Part shown: positions 12,721 through 25,698 of the stretch, piece by piece
How the letters are laid out: the number at the start of each line of letters is the position of its first letter
Numbering within the stretch: the stretch's first letter is position 1
From: Macrotis lagotis
Taxonomy: Eukaryota > Chordata > Mammalia > Peramelemorphia > Peramelidae
NCBI RefSeq assembly: GCF_037893015.1
Contig: NC_133660.1
Coordinates: 283,155,067-283,219,066, forward strand
Direction of reading: 5' to 3'
DNA length: 64,000 bases
Notes under the pieces: generated by a model
Told to the model about the DNA's origin: nothing
Databases searched by the model: none
What the model saw: the letters and a program-made list of their open reading frames with translations, nothing else
Translations under genes and position numbers: made by a program

Positions 12721-12744
12721 GTGTGCTCAGCTCTGTATCTAGCA

Positions 12745-13150
12745 CAGAATATTGACCCAGTAGTGGTATTGCTGGATCAAAGGGTATGCACATTTTTGTT
12801 GCCCTTTGGGCATAATTCCGAATTGCTCTCCAGAAAGGTTGGATGACTTCACAGCTCCACCAACAATGTAGTAGTGTCCCAGATTTCCCACAACCCTTCC
12901 AACAATGATCGTTATCCTTTCTGGTCATATTGGCCAGTCTGAGAGGTGTGAAGTGGTACCTCAGAGAAGCTTTAATTGCCATTTTTCTAATAAGTAATGA
13001 TTTAGAGCAATTTTTCATATGACTATGGATTGCTTTGTTCTCCTCATCTGTAAATTGCCTTTGCATATCCTTGGACCATTTGTCAACTGGGGAATGGCTT
13101 TTTTTTTAAAATATGACTCAGTTCTCTGTATATTTTAGAAATGAGTCCAA
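12745..13150 (-). mobile_element. L1 ORF2 C-terminal fragment
   Basis: Minus strand encodes HFTPLRLANMTRKDNDHCW and PFDPAIPLLGQY; both ends are lost. 12,671-13,066 is open for 131 codons but is a fragment. Confidence 0.88.
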
Positions 13151-13639
13151 GGCAGGTCTTTTAATCAGGAATATTTGAAAGTCCCCTGTGTTATTAAAGG
13201 TTCATTTTCTTTTAGCCCACAAATTTACAGTGATCTTTAGTGGTTATTCTTAAGTCCACCATGATTTTTATTATCTTGAAATATTTATTCCAAGATCTTC
13301 TTCGGGTTTTGGTCGAAGCTGCTACAACTTGTGGGACTATGACAATTCTGAAGTAATCTCCTACATTATGGATGAAAGAAATATTTTTCATTTGATTTGA
13401 ACACTATGAATTTTGATTGCACTTTTCATTTAGAGCTTTATTTTTCTCCAGAGGTAATGAGTAGATTATTACTACATTTATTTTGTGCTCTAGTTCTAAT
13501 ATATCTTGACAATTTTATTTAGCTTTCTTGAAATATAGTGCCTGCATTCTATTGACCATCTGAGCAGAAAGTCTTGGTTATTATTTAACCTGTATCTTTA
13601 TTTATCATCATCTATATCTATAATTGTCTATACCAATAT

Positions 13640-13678
13640 CTATAATATATATCTACCATCTATCTATCTATCTATAAA
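13640..13678. repeat. (ATCT)n microsatellite
   Basis: Short run of ATCT units with TACC interruptions. Confidence 0.85.
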
Positions 13679-13696
13679 AAAACTAATCTGTATGAT

Positions 13697-13920
13697 GAGG
13701 CAGGTAGATGGTTCAGTGGATCGAGTCTCAGGCCTAAAATTAGGAAAATACAAGTTCAGATTTAGTCTTACATTTACTGTGTGATCCTGGAAAAGTCATT
13801 TAATCTCTCTCTCGCTCTTGCTCTCTCTCTCTCTTTTTCCTCAACTGTGAAATACAGATAACAACAGCACTGACTTTGGGGGATAATCACTTAATTCTTT
13901 ATCTGTGGAACAATTGAGCA
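13697..13920 (+). mobile_element. CORE-SINE copy with CT-rich insert
   Basis: Head GATGGTTCAGTGGATCGAG, then AAAGTCATTTAATCTC followed by a (CT)n run and CCTCAACTGTGAAATA. Confidence 0.75.
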
Positions 13921-14060
13921 AAAAAAAATACCATAAGTATCTTCCACTTATATGCCACAGAATCAACAAAGATTGTGGTGATGGATTTTAGGCTGTGTCA
14001 AGTGCTCCCAAGATAAAATATTTAAGATATAATTTTAGGAACAGATCTTAAGTCAATTTT

Positions 14061-14228
14061 TTTTTTTTAGTTTGTTGGGTTTTTTTTTTTTTTGGCAAGG
14101 CAATAGGGTTAAGTGGTTTGCCCAAGGCCACACAGCTAGGTAATTATTAAGTGTCTGAGGCTGGATTTGAACTCAGGTACTCCTGACTCTAGGGTTATTG
14201 CTCTATCCACAGCACTACCTGGCTGCCC
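14061..14228 (-). mobile_element. WSINE1-type SINE
   Basis: TSD CTTAAGTCAATT / CTTAAATCAATT (one mismatch); long T tracts at the left end. Confidence 0.94.
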
Positions 14229-14374
14229 CTTAAATCAATTATTGAAAGACCAGCCTAGCTAAGTATAGAAAATCTCATTACCTCAGTAGTGATCACCAGA
14301 TGATAAGATTTAAAAGTGTGAAGGTGGAGAATAATATAAAATTTTACATAGATTGTCTATGAATTTATGGAATG

Positions 14375-14500
14375 ATACATATAAATATATACATGCACAG
14401 ATATATACATGTCTATGAATGCATATGTGTGGATATATGAATACATATATGTATATGAATATATTTTACATATATATCTATGGATATAGACATACCTATG
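14375..14500. repeat. AT-rich ATATACATG-type simple repeat
   Basis: Irregular repeats of ATATAYATG and TATGAATA. Confidence 0.8.
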
Positions 14501-14834
14501 TGAATGAATGTTGGAGCCATATCAAAGAAGGCACCAATGATTAAAGGATTTAGAGATAAAATTAATACATTCACAATGATTAATAGATAAATTTTTTATT
14601 TTAACTCCTGTCATACTTTTTTAAATTTTGTTTTTCCAATTTTTTCTAATTAGATTTTTCTATCATTGTCTTCATAATAATACTTCATTGTCTAGAATAT
14701 TTGTGTGTATAAATGTAAGCTATTTTACCTAATAAAAAGTTCATTGACTCATACCGTAAAGAACTCTGCTAAAACTATTTTGTCTTCTGAAGCCATTTTC
14801 ACTGATAGATGATGGTAAAATCTGTACCCTTGGG

Positions 14835-14985
14835 GCGGCCAGGTGGCGCAGTGGATAAAGCAGCGGCCCTGGAGTCAGGAGTACCTGTGTTCAAATGTGA
14901 TCTCAGACACTTAATAATTACCTAGCTGTGTGGCCTTGGGCAAGCCACTTAATCCCATGTGCCTTGCAAAAAACCTAAAAAAAAA
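14835..14985 (+). mobile_element. WSINE1-type SINE
   Basis: Perfect 18-bp TSD AAAATCTGTACCCTTGGG (14,817-14,834 and 14,986-15,003), so a young insertion. Confidence 0.97.
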
Positions 14986-15294
14986 AAAATCTGTACCCTT
15001 GGGTCTCTAGTTTCATATTCTTTGTAATATTTTAAATGAATTTATTTTCTCAATATCATTTGTGTACACATGAATCACCAGAAGTTCATAGACATTCCCT
15101 GTAACATGTTGAATGAATGTCCAAGGAAGATGGTCCTCTGTGTTGATGTTAGAGGGTAAAAATATCCCAAACAGATTCTCTCATGGAGTCAACAATTATG
15201 CCTTCCTTTCTCCACTATCTCTAATTCTTATTGCTCAATTTCTCTCCATCAAGCTTTTGGCAATTAAAATTCTTACTTGTAGTATCATAGATCT

Positions 15295-15400
15295 GGAAAT
15301 CATGGATCAAAGAAGGTTCAATGAATTGCCCAAGATCATATACTGTGTGTTGGAAGTAGAATTTGAACCCAGGTCAATGGACTCTTATCTATCGCAAGTC
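15295..15400 (-). mobile_element. MIR-type fragment
   Basis: TTGCCCAAGATCATATACTG and GAATTTGAACCCAGGTC in reverse orientation. Confidence 0.65.
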
Positions 15401-15609
15401 TTAATGCCCCCTCCAACTCACCCTTTCTTTAAATGCCCTAATATCTCTTGAGGATAATAATATTCTTCTGTTTCTCCATTAATAATTTGAAATCATCCAT
15501 TGCTCTTCTGTTTTATTTTTAATACTAGCTAGAATTTGTATAGAACTTAACTATTCTATAGGTTTTGTGTAAGCATGTTACAAATATTAACTCTCTTCAT
15601 CTCTTTAGG

Positions 15610-15757
15610 TGCTGTTATTATCTTTATCTCACAGTTGAGGAAACTGAGGCAGACAGGGTTTAAGTGTCTTGTTCAAAGTCACCTAGTCTGAGGCTAAATT
15701 TAAACTCAGATCTCCTCACCTTTAAACCCAATACTCTATCCACTGCACCCCTAGCTT
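15610..15757 (-). mobile_element. CORE-SINE/MIR copy
   Basis: GAGGAAACTGAGGCAGACAG, CTTGTTCAAAGTCACC and a CTCTATCCACTGCACC end. Confidence 0.8.
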
Positions 15758-16338
15758 GGCCAAGTTTTGTTCTCAGCTATCATTGACCTATTCATCCGAA
15801 GCATTTTATCTCTTCTTAGAGGATCCTTTCCCCACAATTATTTGTTTTACAAAACAATCGAAACCCCCCCCCCCAAATAAACAAAATAAACAAATCTCCC
15901 TTGTGACCAGCTTTTGTTGCCAACTGTAGCTCATTCTGGGAGTTCTATGCCTGGTGTCCTTGTAAGACTGTGCTGACTTTTTCTGTTCATGATTTGGTAC
16001 CTGTTCAGTATTCGAACCCCATTTTTTTTCTCTCAAAGCATATGGATCTATTACTCTGAGAACTTTAGATAAGACATTTCAAGGGAACTCAGAAGTAGAG
16101 TTGCTAGAAGACAGCAACATGATCCTGAAGTGTAATTTATAGGTAAGTTTTCCAATTAGCAAATGCTTGCTCACATTAAAACTATCACCAAGCAAGAAAA
16201 GAATTTGTCCCTGGGCTGTGAAGCCCCATCTGTCCCAAAGGAACCATTACAAAGGGAACAGAAATGATGATATATCGTGATCATCTTGACCTAAGAATTT
16301 GCAGTGACTTTTTTTGGTCTCGGGGGGAAAAAAGTTTT

Positions 16339-16816
16339 TTTTTTAATATTTATTCTCATTTTGTACAAATGTTTTTTACATTAATAAAATATTGTTGTTT
16401 AAGAGTAAATGAACTAGCCCCTCCCCCATAAATATAGACTTGCTTGTGCGATAAAATAAAGGGGAGAGAAAAAATTAAAATTAAAAAATAATAGTAATAA
16501 TTGACACAATGGACGAAGCACCAGCCCTGGAGCCACGAGCACCAGAGCCCACATCCAGCCCCGTAGACCCAACAGTCACCCAGCCGTGTGACATGCAAGC
16601 CACCCGATCCCCACTGCCCTGCAAAAACCAAAAAGAAGAAAGAAAAAAAAAAGACCCAAAATAAAATAAAATAGCAATAATAGTAGGGGTGGCTGGGTGG
16701 CGGACAGAGCATTGGCCCTTGAGCCAGGAGCACCTGGGTCCGAATCCAGCCTCAGACACCCACCGATGCGTCTCCAGGCTGGCCACCCAGCCCCATTTGC
16801 CCTGCACCCTCCCCCA

Positions 16817-16850
<34 letters not shown>

Positions 16851-16992
16851 GTGCTTCAGTCTTTGTTCCAACACCAACAACTCTGTCATGGATGGATCGC
16901 ATTCTTTATGGTAAGTCCATCGCAAAAGTTACTTCCATATTTTTCCAACGTTGCCATTGCTGATTGTAACTCCCTCCTTTCGTATTTTAGGA
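16339..16992 (-). mobile_element. 5'-truncated copy of the HAL1-like 3' end with two SINE-derived segments
   Basis: Reverse-complement match to 34,155-34,812, including both SINE-derived segments (here 16,503-16,640 and 16,683-16,816), the spacer between them and the terminal ACATTTGTACAAAATGAGAA. TSD GGAAAAAAGTTTT at 16,326-16,338 and 16,993-17,005. Contains an (AAT)n run at 16,817-16,849. A young-looking insertion. Confidence 0.88.
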
Positions 16993-17375
16993 GGAAAAAA
17001 GTTTTACCTGCATCTTTCATTGTTAATTAAAGTTATAAGGACATGCTATAAATCTGAAAGATGTCAATGGATGATTTCTCCTACTTTCTTACAAAAAAGA
17101 AACTGTGAAGTGGTCTGAATTTATTGTCATCATTATCAACAATAGAAATAATAATATAATCTAACCTTCTTGCAATTGCCAAAGAGTTATTTTGAAGGCA
17201 AAGTTATGTATTTTATCAAGTTGAAAGAAAAATCTTTATTTTTTTTGACTGAGATATTTTAAAATATTAACTAACTCTAACATGTGACTTTGTAAGAATT
17301 GCCTGTCCAGTTCTATTAATATGCCCCTTAATATTGCTTCTGAAGGCCTCTGATATATATAACTCCCAGTTGTCT

Positions 17376-17516
17376 TTTTTTTTTGCAAGACAATGGGGTT
17401 AAGTGGCTTGCCCAAAGTCACACAGCTAGGTCATTATTGTGTCTGAGGGTGGATTTGAACTCGGGTCCTCCTGACTCCAGGGCTGGTGCTCTATCCACTG
17501 TTCCACCTAAGCACAC
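17376..17516 (-). mobile_element. WSINE1-type SINE
   Basis: TSD CCCAGTTGTCTT / CCCAGTTATCCT; three bases missing in the ATTATTAAGTG body. Confidence 0.93.
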
Positions 17517-17884
17517 CCCAGTTATCCTTAACAATGACAGATCATCCACAGAAAAGCTGTGTGTCCTTCATTCAAAAGTTTCACTGACAGTCAATAGTAT
17601 TTAACTTTTTTAAAAGCCATAACCTGGCGTGGCTCAGTCTGGACTTAGCATATTTTTGTAGAAACATCACTCTGTTCCCTAATAAAAAGACCTTTTCTTA
17701 TTTCAACATTTTCCCAAAAGGCATATGAAGTAATTTCCTTGTGCTTAACATTTTCTTTCCTTTCATCTCACGAAGTGATGGCATTTGACTTTATATTCAA
17801 TATTAAGGGGAAAATATTCCAGCTATGGAGAAAAACATAAGGAGAGGCACAAGTATGATTCTTTTTTTCAAATGGTTAGCCCCT

Positions 17885-18030
17885 TGAATGCCGGACAGCA
17901 TAGGAAATAAGTTCAAATCCCACATCTGACTCTTGCTATGCTCGTGACTTTGGGGAAGATCCTCATCTCTGAATCTGTTTTCTTAATTGTAAAAAATAGA
18001 TGAAATTGGAACTTAATGGCTGTATTGCTT
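17885..18030 (+). mobile_element. Old CORE-SINE copy
   Basis: GTTCAAATCCCACATCTGAC with a weak GATCCTCATCTCTGAATCTG core. Confidence 0.55.
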
Positions 18031-18182
18031 CTCACAAGTCTAGAAAGATGATATTTTTATTTCAACAATATTTATCCTCTACTCTGATCTCTGATCTCCA
18101 TTTATTTACATTAATATGTTTCCCACAGATTTTGAGGTTTTTTTCCTTTTTTTAAGGGAAAAAAATCATCCTTCATATGTTT

Positions 18183-18338
18183 ATTTGGGTTTTTTTTTAG
18201 TTTTTTTTAAGGCAAATGGGGTTAAGTGACTTGCCCAAGGCCACACAGCTAAGTAATTATTAAGTGTCTGAGGCTGGATTTGAACTCAGGTACTCCTGAC
18301 TCTAGGGCCAGTGCTCTATCCACTGCACCACCACCCCC
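18183..18338 (-). mobile_element. WSINE1-type SINE, first of a pair
   Basis: Flanked by CCTTCATATGTTT at 18,170-18,182 and 18,339-18,351. Confidence 0.95.
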
Positions 18339-18351
18339 CCTTCATATGTTT

Positions 18352-18510
18352 TTTTTAAGGTTTGTTTTTTTTTTGTAAGGCAAATGGGGTTAAGTGGCTT
18401 GCCCAAGGCCACACAACTAGGTAATTATTAAGTGTCTGAGACCGGATTTGAACCCAGGTACTCCTGACTCCAAGGCTGGTGCTTTATCCACTGCACCACC
18501 TAGCTGCCCC
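18352..18510 (-). mobile_element. WSINE1-type SINE, second of a pair
   Basis: Follows the first copy; the target CCTTCATATGTTT recurs at 18,511-18,523. Confidence 0.95.
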
Positions 18511-19572
18511 CCTTCATATGTTTTAAGGGAAAAAATCATGCTTCATATGTTTCTGACCATTTTTGACTAATGTGTACAATCAGAATTTTCTTTCCCCTAT
18601 GTAACCTCTTTTATTTAGTAACAGAATAATTTAGGTGATGAGGTGGATAATCTGAATATTGGACACCATCATTTTTGTTCCAGATATGAGCTCAATAAAT
18701 TGTAGTTATTTGAAATGTTCTCTTGTTCCCTTAACAACTGAACTAGTATGGCTTCTATGTACTCTCATGGCTTTATTATTTTTGTGTGTCTCTGTTTAAT
18801 GGTGGGTTTTACGGTTCAAGATAAACAGTTGCTTTTATTCCTTTCCAACTTAAATTCCTTACTTTTCTCTACCATACCCAGAAACATTTTCATACTGGAA
18901 AATCCTCTCTTCTCTGGCTTTCATCCATCCAAAATACATCCAGCAGCTCCATTGCCTTTCCCTCTTCTTGGCTAGCTCGTCCTGGAAAATTGACCAGCCA
19001 GATCTGCATTCCTCTCCAGTCTCCATTCTGGACTTTCTTGACCCAGCTCCCACGCTGGTGACCCTCTGCTTCTCTCCTCTCCTGAGCTCCATTTTTTAGC
19101 ATTGCCTCCCTCCCCCCCAAAAAAAAAATAGAAGCACTTTGGGAGGAAGAAGCTGTCTTCGTTTTTTTCTGCTTTTTTCTGCTTCTTCTAGGACTTAACC
19201 CTAGGACTTCAGTCCTCAATAAATTCTTACAGACTAGTTCCCTGACTAAATTGTAATAATTTGAGAGAGTGAAGTGAGTTTCTGTCAAAAACAAAATAAA
19301 ACAAAAAGCAAACAAGGGACCACAACCAACAACTACAACATGTTCCCACCCAGTTAACCTAAATGCTTACCTTTTGAACAGAAGGTAAGAATGTGTTCAA
19401 GGCATTTTCAGAACGGTTAAGGAAACAGTTTCGTCAGAAAAAGAAATTTGAGAGGATTTGATTTCTGTAATTAAAATCCTCTCAAATTTCTATTATATGG
19501 AATAGATTTTCTTTCCTTTGGCCCTGGAAAGCAGATCCAGAAGTAGTGAGTTTTAAAAGAGGATAATTTTTT

Positions 19573-19723
19573 TTTTTTAGGTTTTTGCAAGGCAAATGGA
19601 GTTAAGTGGCTTGCCCAAGGCCACACAGCTAGGTCATTATTAAGTGTCTGAGACCGGATTTGAACCCAGGTACTCCTGACTCCAGGGCCGGTGCTTTATC
19701 CACTGCGCCACCTAGATGCCCCA
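19573..19723 (-). mobile_element. WSINE1-type SINE
   Basis: TSD AGGATAATTTTTT (19,560-19,572 and 19,724-19,736). Confidence 0.96.
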
Positions 19724-19736
19724 AGGATAATTTTTT

Positions 19737-20197
19737 GAAAGTTATTTTATTTTTTCTAATTACATGCAAAGATAGTTTTCAACAGTCATCTTTTTGTATG
19801 TTTCTGAATTCCCCATTTTTCTACCACCCTCCCTGCCCCTCTCCTCAAGATAGTGAGTAATCTGATATAGGTTTTTACATCAATTATGCTTAACATTTTT
19901 CCATATTAGGTCAGAACTAAAGGGAGAGAAAATATGAGAAGGTAAAAAACATAAAACAACTTTTAAAAGATGTGAAAATAGTACGCTGTGGTCTGCATGC
20001 AGACTCCAAAGGTTTTTCACTGGATGTGGGTGGCATTTTCCATCACTAGTCTTTTGGATTTGTCCTTGGATCAGTGAACAACTGAGACAAGCTAAGTCCA
20101 TCATGGTTGATTTTCTCAGTGTTGTTGTTAATGTTTATAATGTTCCCCTGGAACATTCCCCTGCTTACTTCATTCAGCATCAGTTTGTGCAAGGGAA
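19737..20197 (-). mobile_element. Older L1 3' UTR and ORF2 end
   Basis: Reads, in reverse, the usual marsupial L1 tail: a GCAGACTCCAAAGGTTTTTC block and the CATTCAGCATCAGTTT block of ORF2. A WSINE1 lies immediately to the left. Confidence 0.75.
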
Positions 20198-20411
20198 GAG
20201 AGGGAAATTGAGGCATGATCGATGCCTAGCAATGAACAGAAAGTAACAGGCAATGAGGTAAGAGCAAGTTTTTACTCTTTCGTGTCCTTCAAACAAATAT
20301 GGGATTAGTTCTTCTAAGGAATGTTGTAGATGATGTTCACTGACTGACAATTAAAAACTTGCCAGTAAAATTTCTTCTGATGCTGAATTTATTCAAATTC
20401 CATGAAAATCT

Positions 20412-20553
20412 GGGCAGCTAGATGGTACAGTGGATAGAGTACCGGCTCTGGAGTCAGGAGGACCTGAGTTCCAATCCGGCCTCAGACACTTAATAATGAC
20501 CTAGCTGTGTGGCCTTAGGCAGGCCACTTAACTCCATTGCCTTGCAAAAACAA
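20412..20553 (+). mobile_element. WSINE1-type SINE
   Basis: Perfect 17-bp TSD AAATTCCATGAAAATCT (20,395-20,411 and 20,554-20,570). Confidence 0.97.
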
Positions 20554-21418
20554 AAATTCCATGAAAATCTACATCTCGCTAATGACTCATTGTGTGATGA
20601 TATCTAGACCATGACCAATGCACTTTGGAAGGTGGCTTTGTTAATCCCATAGTGTCCAACAAAAATGCCATCTATCCCAAGTGGTCTAAATTAATATTAC
20701 TTCCTAATAATGAAAAACCTTCTATGAAGACCTTATCTTGAAGTTGAAAGTACCACTGATTTTTCCAAAAATATCAGTTGTACACACATTCCGATGGGAT
20801 CTAACCAACTGTGCGTATCTAGCTTGAATGACAGACAAAAACAAGACTTAAGATCTCCCCTTCCAGGGCCAATCTGGTTAAATTTAGCAGAATAACCTAG
20901 GAATTGCTATAGCAGAATGAACTTGACTTTACTGTCACCTCTGAAACATCATCTGCTAAGTTAGAGTAAAGCTTTGACATATCTGCATTGATTTAGGGAC
21001 ATGTCAGAAACATATGTAGCTCATGTGAGTAGATAGGCAAACTGGCTTTTGCACCACATTAGTAATCAATTCCAAATCTTGGAATAAATCTTGTTGTTAC
21101 ATATTGTTTACGTGACCCTGAATAAATCACTAAACATCACAGAATTATAAGTAAATCTCTAAGTTAAAGTTAATATATGAGTTAAATATGTCAAAGAGAA
21201 TATAGGAATCTCCATTGATTGGGAAAGTTTCTTCATCCAATAGCTTTCTCTATCAGGGAAATCCAAATTCTGTTCTGCTCACTTTCATTCTTAGACTGAG
21301 TCATTATTTTTCACTTTTTCATTCATCAGCTTTATGAATTCTACTTTTTTAATCTAATCTATGTAAATTTAAACGGGAACTACAACACTTTATATAGTTG
21401 GTTAATATGGATTGTTGT

Positions 21419-21561
21419 GGGGGGCAGCTAGGTGGCACAATGGTCCTGGAGTCAGGAGGACCTGACTTCAAATTTGCCTCAGACACTTAATAATTACCTA
21501 GCTGTGTGGCCTTGGGCAAGCCACTTAACCCCATTTGCCTTGCAAAAACCTAATACATATA
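21419..21561 (+). mobile_element. WSINE1-type SINE with an internal deletion
   Basis: The GATAGAGCACCGGCC part between box A and box B is missing. TSD AATATGGATTGTTGT / AATATGGATTATTGT. Confidence 0.94.
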
Positions 21562-21843
21562 TAATATGGATTATTGTATGGTTCTGTGCTTTTTTTAAAC
21601 ATCTCTATTTTGTATAACCTTTGGAATCAATCCATTTTATCAATTAATTATGTAATTAGGAAATTTTTGGAAACACAAATTACATACTTCATAGAATGGA
21701 ATGGCTTCTTCAAGACCATTTGGGCTATCACATATTGAAATAATTAAGCTTGATGTTCAATAAAGACAATATCTTTTGAATAATTAGTGAAAAAGACAGA
21801 ACATAGGCATAGTACAATGTTTTCTTTTAAAGATTCCTTGCTG

Positions 21844-21998
21844 GGGCGGCTAGGTGGCATAGTGGATAAAGCACCGGCCCTGGAGTCAGGAGTACCTGGG
21901 TTCAAATCTGGTCTCAGACACTTAATAATTACCTAGCTGTGTGGCCTTGGGCAAGCCACTTAACCCCATTTGCCTTGCAAAAAAACCTAAAAAAAATA
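21844..21998 (+). mobile_element. WSINE1-type SINE
   Basis: Near-consensus, GGGGCGGCTAGGTGGC start and CCTAAA(n) tail. Confidence 0.95.
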
Positions 21999-22246
21999 TT
22001 ATCTGGGTTTTCTTTTTTTATTTGCATATTGTCTTTCTCTCATAATGTTGTAGGAACATATAGATACCATTTATGTCAATAAAATGAGTTATATGGAATG
22101 GAATTATAATAATTTTAATAAATTCCTCCTTAAAGACAATAGGGACATGAAAGTGGAGGAATTATAGCTATATTAATAGTAGATTTGACAATTTGTGCTG
22201 TCTTCATTAGAGTTTCAAAAAATAATTGTTTTAAAAGATTATCTGA

Positions 22247-22265
22247 AGATATTATATATATAATG

Positions 22266-22301
<36 letters not shown>
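22247..22301. repeat. (TA)n microsatellite
   Basis: About 20 uninterrupted TA units beside a recent L1. Confidence 0.95.
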
Positions 22302-22304
<3 letters not shown>

Positions 22305-22346
22305 AACCTCACTATGAAAAGCAAAATAAAAATTATAGGTACATTT

Positions 22347-23213
22347 CACCTCACACCTCTCAGACTGGCAAATATGACCAGAAAGGATAATGATCATTGT
22401 TGGAAGGGTTGTGAAAAATCTGGGACACTATTACATTGTTAGCAGAGCTGTGAACTCATCCAACCTTTCTGGAGAGAAATTTGAAACTATGCCCAAATGG
22501 CAACAAAAATGTGCATCCCCTTTGATCCAGCAATACCACTACTGTGTCTATATCTTGAAGAGATGATGAAAAAGGGTAAAAATATCACTTGTACAAAAAT
22601 ATTCATAGCAGCCCTGTTTGTGGTGGCAAAGAATTGGAAATCCAGTAAATGTCCTTCAATTGGGGAATGGCTTAGCAAACTGTGGTATATGTACATCATG
22701 GAACACTATTGTTCTATTAGAAACCAGGAGGGACGGGATTTCAGGGAAACCTGGAGGGATTTACATGAAGTGATGCTGAGTGAGATGAGCAGAACCAGAA
22801 GAACACTGTCCACTCTAACAGCAACATGGGAGTGATGATCAACCTTCATGGACTCACTCATTCCATCAGTGCAACAATCAGCGACAATTGGAGGGCTGTC
22901 TGCAATGGAGAATACCATCTGCATCCAGAGAAAGAACGGTGGAATTTGAACAAAGACCAAGGACTATTTATTACCTTTAATTTAGGAAAAAATCTGGTAT
23001 CTTGTCTGATCTTGCTATCTCTTATACTTTATGTTTCTTCCTCAAGGATATGATTTCTCTTTCATAACACTCAATTTAGATCAGTGTATACCATGGAAAC
23101 AATGTAAAGACTGACAAATTGCCTTCTCTGGGGGGTAAGGGGAGGGAAATAAGATTAGGGGGGAAAAGTGTAAAACTCAAAATAAATAAAATCTTTAAAA
23201 AGAAAAGAAAAAG
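22347..23213 (+). mobile_element. L1 3' end insertion
   Basis: ORF2 C-terminus (LTPLRLANMTRKDND, PFDPAIPLL) and 3' UTR with A-rich tail. TSD of 18 bp, AAAATTATAGGTACATTT (22,329-22,346 and 23,214-23,231). Few stops; a recent copy of the subfamily at 29,769-32,535. Confidence 0.93.
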
Positions 23214-24110
23214 AAAATTATAGGTACATTTCCCTTCTCTTCTGAGGCAGGTGATATGTTTTTAAGTATTTTCTCCTCCCTAACCCAGGTTCTTTTTAGA
23301 ATTATTTTCAGAGTTTCTCTTGGAAATGAGATGATTTTTTTCAGATAAGGTTGTATCAGGCAAGAATACAACAGAAAAAAATAGCTCCTCCTTAAATTTC
23401 CTTTTTAAAAAAGTGAGGTAAAGAAAAGAAAAAAGACAAAACTGCATCAAAGCAGAAAAAAGCACATTATCTCCATTGGTAGTTCAAAAGATTTCCACCA
23501 AAAAATATTGAAGAGAAACGAAATGTTCTATCATGTTTAGAATTGATCTTTGAATGAGATATATGGGAATGAGTTTGTCTTCCAATTATAATTGCACAAG
23601 GGATTAACACACTTGCTGAAATAAAGCTTGATTCTCAGTAATGAGGTTTATTAATTGATTGATTTTTCACGATGAATCCATTAAACCCTCTGGTTATTTA
23701 TGTGGGAAAAAACCTAAATCATCCATTATAATTTAACTTCCTGCATTACTGGTAGACTTTTGATTTATATTTCTGTTATTTTCATCAAATGATATGATTG
23801 AAACCAATTTGAATTCTGATAGGTTCATTGATTTTGTAGGCCACTAAAAACCAGGAAAATCCAAGATACTGTGTTTCTAAGAAGTATCTCTTCTTTAATG
23901 AGTAGCCTAGAATTTTTAACCAGTAAACATATAGCTCTTAATTGCCCACATATAATGTGCTAGGCCCTATGGAAAAAATTGAAAAAGCCTTATATCCTTT
24001 TCCTAAAAGCTGAAATCAGTCCCTTAATCAAAGAGTTTACATTTCATCATATCTGTCTTTTCTATTGCTCCAGTTAATTTGGTTGTTCCATGACATTTTA
24101 AAACCTTCTG

Positions 24111-24262
24111 ATATGATTTCTCTCTCCACACATTCAACTTAGATTAATGTTTAGCATGGAAATAATGTAAAGACTAACAGACTGCCTTCTGTGGGGGGTG
24201 GGGGAGGGAAGCGAGATTAGAGGAAAAATTGTAAAATTCAAAATGAATAAATTTTTAAAAAT
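24111..24262 (+). mobile_element. Very short L1 3' UTR insertion
   Basis: Only the last 152 bp of an L1. TSD ATTTTAAAACCTTCTG (24,095-24,110 and 24,263-24,278). Confidence 0.9.
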
Positions 24263-25698
24263 ATTTTAAAACCTTCTGTCAACTGATTTGCTTTATTAAT
24301 TTAGGGGGTTTTTTTCTCCTAATTTTACTTTTCAGTCTGCATTTTTACCATTTTTCCTTTCCAAGTCAGTCACTTATGATATATTAGGAGTCTTACTCCT
24401 AATCCTATCATGTCAATATTTCACTTTAATACAATGAATTTTGTTTCCAAGCAAATAGACAAAAAAATCCATGATATATATTAGCTGATATTGATTTCTT
24501 TTAAATTCTCAATATCTTCAAAAATAAAATATATAAATTTTCCACCATTAAAAAAGACCTATTCTTTGCAACTAACTATCCATGCTAAATGTAAGAAATA
24601 ACAGAAATGTAAAAACAGAAAATAAAAGTTTTTCATTAATTATTTCCAAAATATAGAGATAAATTTTCTTGATTGCTTGGGAACTAGAGAAACAAAGGAA
24701 AAAGTGATTTGAAGAAATAAGGATGTTCTCCTATAGGTTTACTTCTACCAATGTTGACACAGTTAAGTAAACATGATGGAGAAACAAGCATGGCTGCCCA
24801 TAAGATAGGTAGGTTGACAGTGGGTGATGAAAATTAGCAACTTGCAACAGAATGATTTCAAAGGAAATGAGAATTGAATTTGCTCATAGGATTAGTATAT
24901 CTTTTCAAGAAAAATCTGATCACTGTGAGTTATTTCCCAGATCAATATGAAGGTGGTCTGAGATCCAGATTTTAAGGATTTAACGTTTTCTGCCCTCCTA
25001 ATGCATGTAAGCTACATTCTGTCTTTTCATATTAGGGAATCTGAGGTTGTAAACTGAGCTCTTTTGTCTTTGGAAAAATCATACTCCAAGCTGCAATCCT
25101 TTAATGTAGAAGTTGTTAAAATCTTAGGTTATTCTGACTGTAACTCCATGAAACTTGCGTTGTTTCTTTCTGACCTCTTGCAATATGATCTTCTTGACCT
25201 GGGAGTCCTGAAATTTGCCCTTAATATTGTTGTGAATTTTCATTTTGAGATCTTTCAGATCAATGAATCCTTTTCATTTCTATTTTACCCATTTCACAAT
25301 TTATAATATTCTCTATTTCTTGTTTGGTCATAAATTTCTTCCCCTTTCGTAGATCTGACAGACCTTTTCTCGATCTCTTTCATTTATCTCTGGTATCACC
25401 CTTTATGTCTACATCCTACATCCAGGCCTAGTTTGACCCTATTTTGGTATAGGATCTGAGATGTAAGTCCAGGTCGAGTTTCTGCCATACTATTTTCCAA
25501 TTTTCCCAGCAATTTTTGACAAATAGTGAGTTCTTATCCCAGAAGTTGGTATCTTTGGGTTGCCAAACAGGAGGTTACTGTAATCATCACTACACTTTCT
25601 TTTACACCTATCCTAATCCACTGATCTGTTACTCTATTTCTTAACCAGTACCAGGCAATTTTGATGACTGCTACTTTATATAGTTTTAAGATATGATA

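Larger units (their letters stand above)
10389..16325. other. AT-rich intergenic DNA between listed repeats
   Basis: No gene, RNA or conserved motif recognised outside the listed SINEs, L1 fragment and microsatellites. Confidence 0.5.
17006..25049. other. AT-rich intergenic DNA between listed repeats
   Basis: Unique-looking parts such as 18,550-19,560, 20,200-21,400 and 23,232-25,049 hold no recognised gene. All frames are short. Confidence 0.5.

Noticed and set aside
12671-13066. 131-codon minus-strand frame as a host gene
   Set aside because: It is L1 ORF2 C-terminus with both ends missing.
18170-18551. Regularly spaced short repeats resembling a CRISPR array
   Set aside because: The repeats are target-site copies around SINEs in a vertebrate genome.
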